Part shown: positions 39,487 to 48,759 of the stretch, piece by piece | Layout: the number at the start of each line of letters is the position of its first letter | Position numbering within the stretch: position 1 is the first letter of the stretch | Assembly (NCBI RefSeq): GCF_051027545.1 | Contig: NZ_CP194902.1 | Span: forward strand, 5,084,001-5,148,000 | Reading direction: 5' to 3' | Source: Methylocaldum sp002005105 | GTDB taxonomy: Bacteria > Pseudomonadota > Gammaproteobacteria > Methylococcales > Methylococcaceae | DNA length: 64,000 bases | Program-made: the position numbers and the translations under genes | The notes under the pieces: generated by a model | What the model saw: the letters and a program-made list of their open reading frames with translations, nothing else | Told to the model about the DNA's origin: nothing | Databases searched by the model: none

Positions 39487-40836
39487 ATGTGTACCTATGA
39501 GAATCGGACGGATGTGGCGAAGATCGAAAAACAGATTGACAGGTCTCTTCAAGACGAAGGGAAGGCAAAGGAGGTGTTGCGCGAAATTGCGCAGCTTTGC
39601 CTTGATACCAAGAGACAACCCGACTACATGTCGCAGTGGCTTTCTCTTTTGAGGAAGAAAGGAATAGACGCCAGAAAATTGGCGGGCAAGAACAATTATG
39701 TAGAAATATACCCGAGTGGAACGCACGGAAAAGGTAAAAGCGACAGGCTGCTATTCCAGGTGGAAGAAACGTGGGTAGAGGTCGTGGAAGCAGGTGAAAG
39801 CACCCATGGCGGCGCGTTGAAGCTGAGTGCCGTATCGACCATGTCCTTGGCTGAACTGGATCAAATCATCGCCGCCGGCCCCCACGCGGCTTTAGACGCA
39901 GTCCTCGCCACGGACCAATCGGCCTTCCAGGACTCGGATGGACTGATCTCGTTCGTAAACATGTCCAGCTCTTTCGTTACCAGCAACCCGGAATACAAAA
40001 CCGGACGGGAGGTCTGCGACAAAGTTTCCAACTTCTTCGCGACCCTGCGAATCAAGGTTTTCGGCTATCTACAGAAGAACCCCGGCAAGGTTCTGCCGGG
40101 AGACAGCGTGCCGAAAACGCAGTGGGACGCCGCCGTGACCCACTATATGCAATTTCTGCTGACTCAGGCCGGCGGACTCACGAATTACAGGGTCACAACG
40201 GAAACTTACTCTGTAACTCAGGTCATCACCGAGTTCAGCACCTCGCTGATCAAGCTTCTATTCGACGCGGCTGCGGCTCCCGAGAGCATCGTGAGTGATG
40301 TCGTGAAGTTTGTGCAAGGAGTCGGACAATCCCTGCGGGCGAGTTGGGACGACAAGTCCAGGCATTATGCGACCGCCTTGCTCGGTCAATGTCACGAAGC
40401 GGTTCCCGTAGATGCTTCGGATCAGACGACCGTCTACTTCCCCAAGATCAAGTACTACTACATCTCGGTCGACTCCTCCCAGCATGCCTTCACGTCCAGT
40501 TGTGCAACGGTGGAGAAATTGACCTTCGACTTCAAGTACGAGTACTACGTCACCGGCTTGAAGGCATCGATATTGGACACGACCTCCGATGACTACAAGC
40601 AGTTCGTGGCGTTTCTGGACAAGGCACAAGCAGTGTCGTATCAAGACGCCAATAACAATCTCGATGCGATCCTGGATAACACGGTATCGGACGAACCGGC
40701 TACATCCCTGGAATTTTCCTCCGACCCGAGCGTGAACGTGTTCGGCGTTGACTTGACGGAATATCCCGGTGTGGCCATCAAGCCTCCCCGAACGATAGAG
40801 CGGGTATTGAACAGACACGCCCGAAGCGCATCGTAA
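39487..40836 (+). CDS. Unknown 449-residue protein in a Crp/Fnr-protease module
   Basis: This soluble protein has no signal peptide. The N-terminal 100 residues are charged and helical (EKQIDRSLQDEGKAKEVLRE, YMSQWLSLLRKKGIDARKLA). The larger C-terminal part has amphipathic strands and helices (SDVVKFVQGVGQSLRASWDD, FPKIKYYYISVDSSQHAFTS, KLTFDFKYEYYVTGLKASIL). The overall alpha/beta pattern and length of that part remind me of cytolysin-like proteins, but there is no motif to prove it. CGGAGG stands 4 bases before the ATG. A papain-like protease gene follows after 232 bases on the same strand. Confidence 0.7.
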   Translation: MCTYENRTDVAKIEKQIDRSLQDEGKAKEVLREIAQLCLDTKRQPDYMSQWLSLLRKKGIDARKLAGKNNYVEIYPSGTHGKGKSDRLLFQVEETWVEVVEAGESTHGGALKLSAVSTMSLAELDQIIAAGPHAALDAVLATDQSAFQDSDGLISFVNMSSSFVTSNPEYKTGREVCDKVSNFFATLRIKVFGYLQKNPGKVLPGDSVPKTQWDAAVTHYMQFLLTQAGGLTNYRVTTETYSVTQVITEFSTSLIKLLFDAAAAPESIVSDVVKFVQGVGQSLRASWDDKSRHYATALLGQCHEAVPVDASDQTTVYFPKIKYYYISVDSSQHAFTSSCATVEKLTFDFKYEYYVTGLKASILDTTSDDYKQFVAFLDKAQAVSYQDANNNLDAILDNTVSDEPATSLEFSSDPSVNVFGVDLTEYPGVAIKPPRTIERVLNRHARSAS

Positions 40837-41068
40837 CCGGCAGGTTTCGTGAATCCGCTCTCGTATCGGAGCAATGTGCTTCTTTTAACCGCCGACCGAC
40901 CGGGAAGGCTTGTTTCGCAAGAGATAGAGCCCCTAGCGGGGTAGCCCTGCCCGGCGGACTCGGCGAACGTCCGAGTTAGCGTTAAGCATCCCCGGCTTTG
41001 GCCCGGGCCATCATGGCACGTGCCTCAGCTGGGGACCTTGCCCACCATTGATTAGGAGGAAATGAGGT

Positions 41069-42229
41069 ATGAATGCATCCTTCACACTGGCTACAAGTCG
41101 CCCGTACAGCTCTCTGTTACGGGAGGTGAGCATTCTGGGAAAGCTCTTCGCATCAAAGCAATTGGCCTTTGAGATGCAGGCGCAGACCGAATCCAACTGG
41201 TGTTGGGCCGCGACGGCAACAAGCGTGTCTCACTTTTATTGGCTCACGAGCACATGGACGCAGTGCCGCGTCGCGAGCAGCGAGTTGGGACGAAGCGATT
41301 GCTGCAACAGCACGGTCCCACCGGCGTGTAACGTTCCGTGGTATCTCGATCGGGCGCTGACGCGTACCGATAATTTTGTCAGTATGATGGGACAGGCCAG
41401 CTTTCAGCAGATACGCGATGAAATCGATGCCGGACGACCCGTCGGCGCGCGGGTTGGCTGGAACGGGGGTGGTGGCCACTTCATGGTGATCTGCGGCTAT
41501 AGCCTTGTTGGCGGTGTCGAATACTTCGATATTGATGACCCGATCTACGGCAATAGCCATCTTGCCGTCTCGGAGTTCGCCAGTAACTACCAAGGCAGCG
41601 GAACTTGGACGCACACATACTTCACCAAGAGTTACTTCAAGATGCCGATTAAACTATTGATTCCCAAAGAACCAATTCTCCGCCGGATATGGGAAGCTCG
41701 ACCGCTGTTGAGCTTGAAGCAAGATATGACGTTCACCGGGAACATGCGCGATGCCTTGCAGGAAGGACGTGCCTCCCTTGGAATGGCCCATCGCATCTAT
41801 TCGGTCGGCTTGGATTCATTGGTCGCCGATCGAGCTCCGGCACCCCACGCGATCGGTATTCGTGTCTATGAAATATCCGGCGACACGCCACAGGCTTTCT
41901 TCGATGTCAGCGAAGAGGAACAACCACGCCTGCTGCAGATGTCCGCATCGAAGAACCATCTGGAACCCTTCGCGCGTGGCATGGCGGAAGCGCTGGCAAC
42001 GGTTAAACAGATCGGCGAGGAATGTGAACTGAGAATGTTCCGTGTGCCTGCTCTCAATTTCGAGGCGCTATGGATTAATTGTGAAGATGAAACCAAGGAC
42101 GTGCTCGTGCCCTTGCGCGCCGTCGGCCGATTGGCCTCTTGCAAGGCGGTGCCTCTGGACGACGCGTTCGATGCCCTGCGGGAGGCGGCACGTCCATTGG
42201 CGCAAATGGACGAGACGATGGGCGCCTGA
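41069..42229 (+). CDS. Papain-like cysteine protease (AvrRpt2/C70-like) with C-terminal extension
   Basis: This 386-residue protein has an N-terminal papain-like domain (about residues 30-200). It carries Gln39 and Cys45 in AQTESNWCWAATATSVSHFY, His137 in GGGGHFMVICGY and an Asp in EYFDIDDPIYG, so the catalytic set is complete. Cys pairs (Cys66, Cys78, Cys79, Cys87) may form disulphides. The C-terminal half (about 200-386) is unknown and includes PHAIGIRVYEISGDTPQAFF. AGGAGGAAATGAGGT precedes the ATG. No secretion signal is visible. The family includes effectors and bacterial proteases of unknown target. Confidence 0.82.
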   Translation: MNASFTLATSRPYSSLLREVSILGKLFASKQLAFEMQAQTESNWCWAATATSVSHFYWLTSTWTQCRVASSELGRSDCCNSTVPPACNVPWYLDRALTRTDNFVSMMGQASFQQIRDEIDAGRPVGARVGWNGGGGHFMVICGYSLVGGVEYFDIDDPIYGNSHLAVSEFASNYQGSGTWTHTYFTKSYFKMPIKLLIPKEPILRRIWEARPLLSLKQDMTFTGNMRDALQEGRASLGMAHRIYSVGLDSLVADRAPAPHAIGIRVYEISGDTPQAFFDVSEEEQPRLLQMSASKNHLEPFARGMAEALATVKQIGEECELRMFRVPALNFEALWINCEDETKDVLVPLRAVGRLASCKAVPLDDAFDALREAARPLAQMDETMGA

Positions 42230-42428
42230 TCGCATGCGGTAAACGATCGCGGAAATCGCATTCGGTACATCGCTATCTCCGTAACCAAGCCGGGGCCTTC
42301 GCGGAATCCGTCCCAATTGACCGGTCGGCGACCCCAGCCTTCGATTATCGGGCCGTTTTCCCGTGGGCTCGTGGCTTTGCCGCATCAACTCGGCAAAGAG
42401 CGAATGATCGCCGGCGCCCTGCTCTTCA

Positions 42429-42870
42429 CTATCCGGTCCGGAGCAGAAACTCTTCTCCAACGCCGAGCCGTTTCGGCGAAGAGTAAATCCATCTTTCGGT
42501 GCCGTCGTCGGCGATCGCCGAGGCGGCGCCGTCCTCTTCGAGGGTCGGGTAATACCGCTCCAGCTCCGGAGGCAGTTGCCACCAATAACCGAGGAGGGCG
42601 GCGAACTCCCGGCGGTTCCGGAAGGGATCGCGGACGGGATAGCTGCCGGATTCCGGGTGCAGCGGTACGGTGCCGTCTTTCACGGCCTGCCGGGCGATAG
42701 CCTCGACTGCGGCGGCATCGGGGCCGGACAATTCGCGACCGGTCAGCTAAAGGTCGATCTCGCCAAGCCAGAACATCTTCTGACGGAATCCGGAGTCGGT
42801 TATCGGCTGAAGATCTCGGCCGGTCGGCCCCGCTCCGGGGACGGCGAGAGCATTCTTCTGCTTATTGGAG
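42429..42870 (-). pseudogene. Unknown gene broken by a stop codon and 5' repeat insertion
   Basis: On the minus strand one frame reads GPTGRDLQPITDSGFRQKMF, WLGEIDL, TAG at about 42748, then LTGRELSGPDAAAVEAIARQ, AVKDGTVPLHPESGSYPVRD, PFRNRREFAALLGYWWQLPP and so on to 42429. The two parts are in the same frame, so a single Gln codon changed to TAG would explain it. The 5' end runs into the REP cluster at 42887-42980 and no start is left. The family is not recognised. The rest of 42230-43092 holds only these repeats. Confidence 0.65.
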
Positions 42871-42886
42871 GGCCCCCAGCGGGTCT

Positions 42887-42980
42887 GTCGGCAAGGGATT
42901 GCCGACCTACAAAACCGGGCCACCAAGTAGGTCGGGAATCCTTTCCCGACGGCTTCATCGGCAAGGGATTGCCGACCTAC
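42887..42980. repeat. Cluster of three REP copies
   Basis: Three copies of the GTCGGCAA/TTGCCGAC palindrome with its GTAGG tail lie at 42887-42910, 42927-42950 (opposite orientation, with the variant GTCGGGAA/TTCCCGAC) and 42957-42980. The first two face each other as a REPIN-like pair. Confidence 0.88.
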
Positions 42981-43092
42981 GACTCCCACGTGTCCCAAAA
43001 GCACCCCGGAATGACGAGGGAATCCCGGCAACCCCGCGAAATTGCCGGGTTTCGTTGCTCAAGCCAGACTACACATTTGGGCGGCTGGATAT

Positions 43093-44505
43093 TCAACCCG
43101 CCAACTCCGAGTATCTCGCCAGAATATATGCCACGCACGCCGTCAGCTTCTTCGCATAGGGAATGTGCAGAAACTCGTTAGGCCCGTGGGCGTTGCTCTT
43201 GGGGCCCAGAACGCCGGTAATCAGGAATTGGGCTTCGGGGAATTGCTCGCCGAGCATGCCCATGAAGGGAATGCTGCCGCCCAGCCCCAGATAGGCCGCA
43301 TCGTGGCCGTAGAAGGTTTGCGAGGCCTCGCTCGTGGCCCGCTCCAGCCAGGGCGCCAGGGCGGGGGCGTCCCAGCCGGTTCCGGCCTGCTCGAACTCGA
43401 CGGAAATCTCGGCGCCGTAAGGCGGATCGGCGGTCAGCGCGCGACGGATGTCGTCCTGGGCCTTCAAGCTGTCCACCGTCGGCGGCAGGCGGAAGGACAG
43501 CTTGAAAGCTGTATGCGCGCGCAGCACGTTGCCGGCGGATTTCAGCGGCGGCATGCCGCCCTGCCCGACTACCGAAAGCGTCGGACGCCAGGTACTGTTG
43601 AGCAGCAGTTCGGCCGGATCGTCGCTCACCGGACGGAGCGTCGGCACCGCGCTGAAACTTTCGAGCAGGCCGCCGCCCAGTATCGCCGCCGCCGCTTTTG
43701 CTTGCTCCCGGCGCTGAACCGGAATTTCGGCATGGAGCTCCGACAGGCGAATGCCGCCTGTTGCCGCGTCTTCCAGGCGCTCCAGCAACTGGCGCATGAT
43801 CCGCATGGACGAAGGCACAATGCCGCTGGCAATGCCCGAATGGGCGGATTCGGTCAGCACCTTCACATCGATGATGCAGCTCACCAGGCCGCGCAGCGAG
43901 GTGGTCGACCAGAGGCGCTCGTAGTCGCCGGCCCCGGAATCGAGCGCGATCACCAGCTCCGGCTTGCCGATCAGATGGGCATAACGCTCGAGATAAGGCG
44001 GCAAATCGGGCGATCCGCTTTCTTCCGAGAACTCGATCAGAATCGCGATGCGAGGGCGCTTTCGCCCTTCCAGCGCTTTCAAGGCGGCAACCGCGGCAAA
44101 CAGCGCATAACCGTCGTCCGCGCCGCCCCGCCCGTAGAGCTTGTCGTCCTTGAGTACCGGCGTCCACGGCCCGAAACCGTCGTGCCAGCCTTCCATTTCC
44201 GGCTGCTTGTCCAGATGGCCGTAGATCAGCACGGTTTTGTCCAGATTGCCCGGAATGTCCAGGAGCAGCAGCGGCGTCCGGCCGGGAATGCTGAGATCGT
44301 GCAGGGTCCAGCCCGGAACAGGATGCGTGTTCAGCCAGTCCACCGCCAGCCGGCGCACCCGTTCCATGTGGCCGTTCGCCTGCCAGTCAGGATCGAACGC
44401 AACCGACAGATTGGGGATCTTGATGTAATCGATGAGCGTCGGCAGGATCTCTCGGTCCCAAAATTCATCGATGGATTGCCGCAGTGCGTCAGGGTGAATG
44501 GTCAT
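43093..44505 (-). CDS. M20-family metallopeptidase
   Basis: This 470-residue zinc dipeptidase/carboxypeptidase-like protein has the first zinc block VLIYGHLDKQPEMEGW, with His and Asp, and the bridging LYGRGGADDGYALF. The catalytic Glu pair is in IEFSEESGSPDL, followed by LDSGAG and the dimerisation lid segment. The C-terminal His is in NAHGPNEFLHI. The ATG at 44505 is preferred to one 27 bases upstream. The length is normal for the CNDP-like group. It is a cytoplasmic peptidase; the substrate cannot be stated. Confidence 0.9.
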   Translation of the reverse strand: MTIHPDALRQSIDEFWDREILPTLIDYIKIPNLSVAFDPDWQANGHMERVRRLAVDWLNTHPVPGWTLHDLSIPGRTPLLLLDIPGNLDKTVLIYGHLDKQPEMEGWHDGFGPWTPVLKDDKLYGRGGADDGYALFAAVAALKALEGRKRPRIAILIEFSEESGSPDLPPYLERYAHLIGKPELVIALDSGAGDYERLWSTTSLRGLVSCIIDVKVLTESAHSGIASGIVPSSMRIMRQLLERLEDAATGGIRLSELHAEIPVQRREQAKAAAAILGGGLLESFSAVPTLRPVSDDPAELLLNSTWRPTLSVVGQGGMPPLKSAGNVLRAHTAFKLSFRLPPTVDSLKAQDDIRRALTADPPYGAEISVEFEQAGTGWDAPALAPWLERATSEASQTFYGHDAAYLGLGGSIPFMGMLGEQFPEAQFLITGVLGPKSNAHGPNEFLHIPYAKKLTACVAYILARYSELAG

Positions 44506-44596
44506 CGGTATGTCTTCTCGCAGGGTCGTCAATCGAAAAAGTCTGTCATAGCGGCAAACGGTCCGTCCACCACGGCGGCCAAGATGGACTGTACCC

Positions 44597-46309
44597 TTAG
44601 AGTCCCGCCTCGGCGCCGGTCAGCTTTCGCCAAAGCCAGCTGCCGGCAACCTCCGTGCCGAACAAAACATAATTCAGGACATTGAGATTGCGGAGTATCG
44701 ACTGCTGGTCCTGAATGGCCGACGACATCCCGGCGAACAGGATGCTGTCGCCCTCGCGCAGCATGAGCTCCGGCGCAGGAATCTCGATGTCCTCGGCGCT
44801 CCGCACCACCATCAACGGGATACAGGGCAGCTGCCGATTCCGGTCGACGGGATCGCGCTTCAGGCTGTCCAAACCAATCGCCGAGCGGTGGATCATCTCC
44901 GCGACGGCCGGGGCCTGCCGAGAATCGAGGGTCACGCTCCAGACGGCGGGAACGAGCGTCCCGGTGACGGCGGAAATCCGGGCGATGACATCGTCGGCCC
45001 AGGCATCGTCCTTGCGCTTCACGATCGCGAGAAAGCGCGACAGCAGCGGCGTCGTCAGGATCGCCAGGCATTCGTGCGCGATGATTTCGCTCGGAACCAC
45101 CGTGAAATCGGAATCGAAAGCCGTGAACAATTCGCGGTTTGCCTGCAAGTTTTGCCTGAGCACCACGAATAGATTGGGGTTGAGCTCGCGCGCCGTGACC
45201 ACGATCGACAAGTTGTTGATGTCGTCGTCGGTACCGGCGACGATGCCCACCGCTCCGTTCACCCCGGCCTCGCACAGCGTCTCGGCGCGGGTGCCCACGC
45301 CGAGAACCCAGGGCAGAGCCGTTTCGCGGCTGGGCGGCTTCGGGTCGATCAGGGTTACGTCCAACTGTTCGTGCGTGATATGACGAACGATCGCCTGCCC
45401 GAATCGCCCGTAGCCGCACACCAGCCAATTCCCGCGCGGCGGCACCCGCTCGGCGGCCAGTTCCGTGCCCGGCAGCCCTGTCAGCCATTCGAGCAGTCGG
45501 TAGGAGCCGGGAGACCGTATCGCCAGCGCGAGATATTCGGCGAATTTCTCGAAGGGATCGATGATGTGCCGAGTACCGAAGGATGCCATGTTGGCGGCCA
45601 CGTCGACCGTCGTCGCCCGGCACAATGCGGGAATCTCCGGATTCAACAGCCGTACCGCGATGGCGACGGCGAGATTGGCGGAGTCGTCGTTGGTGAGGGC
45701 GATGACGCCCACGCAGTTCGGGTGGGTCAAGCCGGCCATGATCAAATTGTTCGGCAGCCGGGCATCTCCGGCCAGGCCTGGCGCATCGAATAGATAATCC
45801 TGCAAATCGAGTTCGTCGATACGCTCGGGATCGATGTCGATCACCACGAACGGGATGTTCAGATAATCCAGCGAACGGGCCAGCAACTGGCCGGTTTCAC
45901 CGTAACCGCAAATCAGATAGAAAGGTTCTCCCAGCCTTCTTACCGAACGGGCGAAGCGTTGTCCGGTCAGCGCCTGTTTGAAACCGCGGTCCTGAATCAC
46001 GGCAAACAGCTTGCTGATGACGTAGGCCCAGCCGATCACGGACAGGAAAATGCAGAAGATGACCCAAAGCCGCTGCGCGTCGGTGAAGGTGTAGGGAATT
46101 TCGCCGAAGCCTATGGTCGTTGCCGTGTAACTGATGAAATAAAGCGCATGGAAGAAATCCATCCGCCAGGGATTTCCTTGCGCATCGACACCGGGAATCA
46201 GCACCAGCCCGCCCACCGAAATCGCAAAGATCCCGATCAAGAAGATCAGCGGCGCCCGCATGTGGCGGAGCGCGACAAAAAAGGCGGTGTTTATCGGGCT
46301 TGTATTCAT
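44597..46309 (-). CDS. Potassium channel with two RCK/TrkA-N domains
   Basis: This 570-residue protein has an N-terminal two-helix pore (residues about 20-115) with the selectivity filter TATTIGFGEIPY (a variant of TVGYGD). Two NAD-binding Rossmann domains follow, the first starting FYLICGYGETGQLLARSLD and the second WLVCGYGRFGQAIVRHI, and the protein ends with a TrkA-C-like LREGDSILFAGM. It is a gated K+ channel of the inner membrane. The start overlaps the stop of the upstream small membrane protein gene by four bases. Confidence 0.9.
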   Translation of the reverse strand: MNTSPINTAFFVALRHMRAPLIFLIGIFAISVGGLVLIPGVDAQGNPWRMDFFHALYFISYTATTIGFGEIPYTFTDAQRLWVIFCIFLSVIGWAYVISKLFAVIQDRGFKQALTGQRFARSVRRLGEPFYLICGYGETGQLLARSLDYLNIPFVVIDIDPERIDELDLQDYLFDAPGLAGDARLPNNLIMAGLTHPNCVGVIALTNDDSANLAVAIAVRLLNPEIPALCRATTVDVAANMASFGTRHIIDPFEKFAEYLALAIRSPGSYRLLEWLTGLPGTELAAERVPPRGNWLVCGYGRFGQAIVRHITHEQLDVTLIDPKPPSRETALPWVLGVGTRAETLCEAGVNGAVGIVAGTDDDINNLSIVVTARELNPNLFVVLRQNLQANRELFTAFDSDFTVVPSEIIAHECLAILTTPLLSRFLAIVKRKDDAWADDVIARISAVTGTLVPAVWSVTLDSRQAPAVAEMIHRSAIGLDSLKRDPVDRNRQLPCIPLMVVRSAEDIEIPAPELMLREGDSILFAGMSSAIQDQQSILRNLNVLNYVLFGTEVAGSWLWRKLTGAEAGL

Positions 46310-46689
46310 CGGCGCAGCATTACCGTCTCGGCGATCAGCATCGTCACCGAAATGAGATTGGCGAGCATCGCACCGCCGGCAAGCGAAACCACGCTGGCCA
46401 TGGCTCCGGGCGTCAGCCCCTCGGCCGACATATAAACCGCATAGCCCCAGTCCACGGCCGCGGCGATCAACTGAAGGTCGGCCACCAGGCTGGTGGCCAG
46501 ATGAATCGCGCCGATCTGCGTGCGATCGCCGAACTTGAGCACGGTGGCGATCAGATTCACCACGATGGCGGCGAACAACTCGGAGACATGATGAAGATGA
46601 GGCTTGTCGATTTCGCCGACGAAGAAGCCAAAGTTGAGCGTGGCGGCGAGAACGATGAAGAAACCAAAGACGACTTTTTCCAGATTCAT
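46306..46689 (-). CDS. Small membrane protein coupled to the K+ channel
   Basis: This 127-residue protein has four hydrophobic segments (VVFGFFIVLAATLNFGFFVG, ELFAAIVVNLIATVLKF, LVADLQLIAAAVDWGYAVYM, AMLANLISVTMLIAETVM). Its stop overlaps the channel start (ATGA). Proteins of this type (DUF6394-like) are usually found next to such channels, which suggests an accessory subunit; this is an inference from genomic pairing. Confidence 0.78.
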   Translation of the reverse strand: MNLEKVVFGFFIVLAATLNFGFFVGEIDKPHLHHVSELFAAIVVNLIATVLKFGDRTQIGAIHLATSLVADLQLIAAAVDWGYAVYMSAEGLTPGAMASVVSLAGGAMLANLISVTMLIAETVMLRR

Positions 46690-46864
46690 GCAACTCCTCT
46701 CAGTGAATAAGCGGATACGTCCGCACTCGGGGCATTCTCCTCAGGCTTAGGCCGCCGGATTCAACATATTCCCCTTATGCCAGGTTTGCAACGTGTGCGG
46801 CCGGGGTGATTCCAAGGGTAATGAAAAGCATTGCTCGCCGGTCACGAATCGCATGCAGTAACGG

Positions 46865-46894
46865 TTGACGGTTCGCAACCCGGTTGGCTATAAC
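46865..46894 (+). promoter_or_regulatory. Sigma-70-type promoter of the PIN gene
   Basis: TTGACG (46865-46870) and TATAAC (46889-46894) are separated by 18 bases. The box pair ends 26 bases before the ATG of the RNA ligase partner gene, and GGAG stands in front of that ATG. Confidence 0.7.
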
Positions 46895-46920
46895 CTTCCA
46901 AAACCCGCGCAGGAGCCGCC

Positions 46921-47532
46921 ATGACCGAGCGCTTCGTCCTCGATACCAGCGTTTTCACCAATCCCGACATCTACACCCAATTCGGCGTCGATTCGCCGAG
47001 CGCCATACTCGGCTTTCTCGAACTGGTCCGCCAGACGTCCGTCGAATGTTTCATGCCGCGCTCGGTGTACGACGAGCTCCGCCTCATGAAAAACATGGGC
47101 GAACTGCCGCCGGCTTTCGAGGCCAGCGTACGCATCCGCTCGCCGCGCAAGTTCAACTTGCAGATTCCCGCCCAGATCGTTTACGAACTCATCGAAGAAG
47201 TGCGCAAGCGCATCGACCGCGGCCAGCACATCGCCGAGGAATACGCCAAGGCCGCCCGGGAAACCGGCGAAATCCAGGACGCGGGACGGGTCATCAACCG
47301 GCTCAGGGAGCGTTACCGGGAAGCGCTGCGGCAGGGCATCATCGACAGCCGCGAAGACATGGACGTGCTGCTGCTGGCGTACGAATTGGACGGCGTCCTG
47401 ATATCCGCCGACGAGGGACTTCGGAAATGGGCCGACAAGGTCGGCGTAAAAATCCTGATGCCGGAAAACCTCCGCAGCGTTCTGGAAACGCTAATCGAAC
47501 ACCACTTTCCCGGCCAGCCAGTCGCTCAATAG
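46921..47532 (+). CDS. PIN-domain RNA ligase partner protein
   Basis: This 203-residue VapC-like PIN-fold protein has VLDTSVFTNPD at the start (first acidic residue), the Glu in PRSVYDELRLM and SREDMDVLLLAYELDGVLIS, with EGLRKWADKVG at the end. PIN proteins are Mg-dependent RNases. It is encoded opposite to the RNA ligase gene, and the two ORFs overlap by 42 bases at their 3' ends. This pairing of RNA ligase and partner protein is known in bacteria and archaea, and cutting followed by ligation of RNA is a natural guess. Confidence 0.9.
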   Translation: MTERFVLDTSVFTNPDIYTQFGVDSPSAILGFLELVRQTSVECFMPRSVYDELRLMKNMGELPPAFEASVRIRSPRKFNLQIPAQIVYELIEEVRKRIDRGQHIAEEYAKAARETGEIQDAGRVINRLRERYREALRQGIIDSREDMDVLLLAYELDGVLISADEGLRKWADKVGVKILMPENLRSVLETLIEHHFPGQPVAQ

Positions 47533-48603
47533 ACCGTTCAGCGACGGATAGATGCGGTCGAACTCCAGTAGCCAGAATCCGCCCTCCGGCTTCAACTCCC
47601 GCTGGACGACCTGAACGTGGCCCGAGGCCCGTTTCAGATATTTGATCAAGCGGCGGGCGTTTTCCGGATCGCGGAAACGGCAGCGGAAGCGGTGGGAAAC
47701 CCGGCCTTCGCGGCGGTGCTGCCGGATGGCTTCTTGCAAACCGTCCAGGAATGCCGCTCCGGCGCGCCGGTTCAAATCGTCGAATCCTTCCAGCTCCTGC
47801 TCGTCGACAAAGAATGCCAGTCTCAGAATTCGGCTGGTGAAATATTCCGGCGACAAATCCAGAAGGCTGTAGACGCTGGTTCGGATGTCCGAAAGATTGG
47901 CGCTGCCGGTGACATGCTTGGTGCGCCGCTGGCGGGGCGAATCCTCCTTGAACACGGCGCCTTCGCGGCCTTCCTCGTCGAGCCGCTTCAGGATGTCCGA
48001 AATGGGTTTTAAATCGCCGGTTTCGAAGCGTCCGAAGATCTCGACCGACGGCAAGACATGCCGGCGGATCAGCTCGATTTTCTCGTCCTGGGGCAGAAAG
48101 CGCGGGCTGTTCCGCCGCATCAGGTCGAATACGAACAGCCTCACGTCTTCCGTAATGAACGGCGGCGCACTCTCAATATAGGGATTGTCCGGCCCCGCGA
48201 CCTCGGCGCACAGCACCAAATCCGGCTGATCGTCGAAAATCGCTGTGTCCAGCAGATCGGGCAAGCGATCGGTGGTAAAGGGGCAAACGTAACCGCCGCG
48301 GGTCAGAGCGATGAGGCTATTCTGGATTCGGGTCACACGGATGTTGAAACCGTCGATTTTCTCCTCCATCCAGAAAGGACCGGAAAGTTGCTTCGCGAGC
48401 CCGGTTCGCAGCGCGAGCAGCCGTCCGATGGCCGGATAGCCGTAAACGGTTCCTTCGTCGAAGACGACGGTGCCGCGCGCAATGTCCTCGAAATCGTGAA
48501 CGAATCGGACATGGCGCAAACCGCCGCTTTCGGCATCGGCTGCCTTGCCCGATTGCACGGCCTTTCGAATCCGTTCGGCGTCGATTGCGGGTTCTGAAAT
48601 CAC
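47491..48603 (-). CDS. ATP-dependent RNA ligase (Pab1020/Rnl3-like)
   Basis: This 370-residue RNA ligase has motif I as EEKIDGFNIRV with the nucleotidyl Lys82. Other blocks are LTRGGYVCPFTTDRLPDLLD, LCAEVAGPDNPYI (motif III/IIIa-like), DVRLFVFDLM and EGAVFKEDSPRQ (motif IV/V region). The C-terminal extension (about 250-370) is the dimer/alpha region of the Pab1020 type. The start is taken at GTG 48603 (VISEPAIDAE); the frame is open to 48714. It overlaps the convergent PIN gene by 42 bases. Confidence 0.88.
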   Translation of the reverse strand: MISEPAIDAERIRKAVQSGKAADAESGGLRHVRFVHDFEDIARGTVVFDEGTVYGYPAIGRLLALRTGLAKQLSGPFWMEEKIDGFNIRVTRIQNSLIALTRGGYVCPFTTDRLPDLLDTAIFDDQPDLVLCAEVAGPDNPYIESAPPFITEDVRLFVFDLMRRNSPRFLPQDEKIELIRRHVLPSVEIFGRFETGDLKPISDILKRLDEEGREGAVFKEDSPRQRRTKHVTGSANLSDIRTSVYSLLDLSPEYFTSRILRLAFFVDEQELEGFDDLNRRAGAAFLDGLQEAIRQHRREGRVSHRFRCRFRDPENARRLIKYLKRASGHVQVVQRELKPEGGFWLLEFDRIYPSLNGLLSDWLAGKVVFD

Positions 48604-48759
48604 GAGTAATAAGCTCCAGGAGATCGATACCTTGAATAAATAGACCTCTGGGATGGCCGAGGCAACCCGTTTGAATCCGGCTCGCTTTATGAAAGCAATT
48701 GTCAAACGCCCCATTCCTGGACTAACGTGAGGAAATTAAATTCATTCTTCTGAAACACC

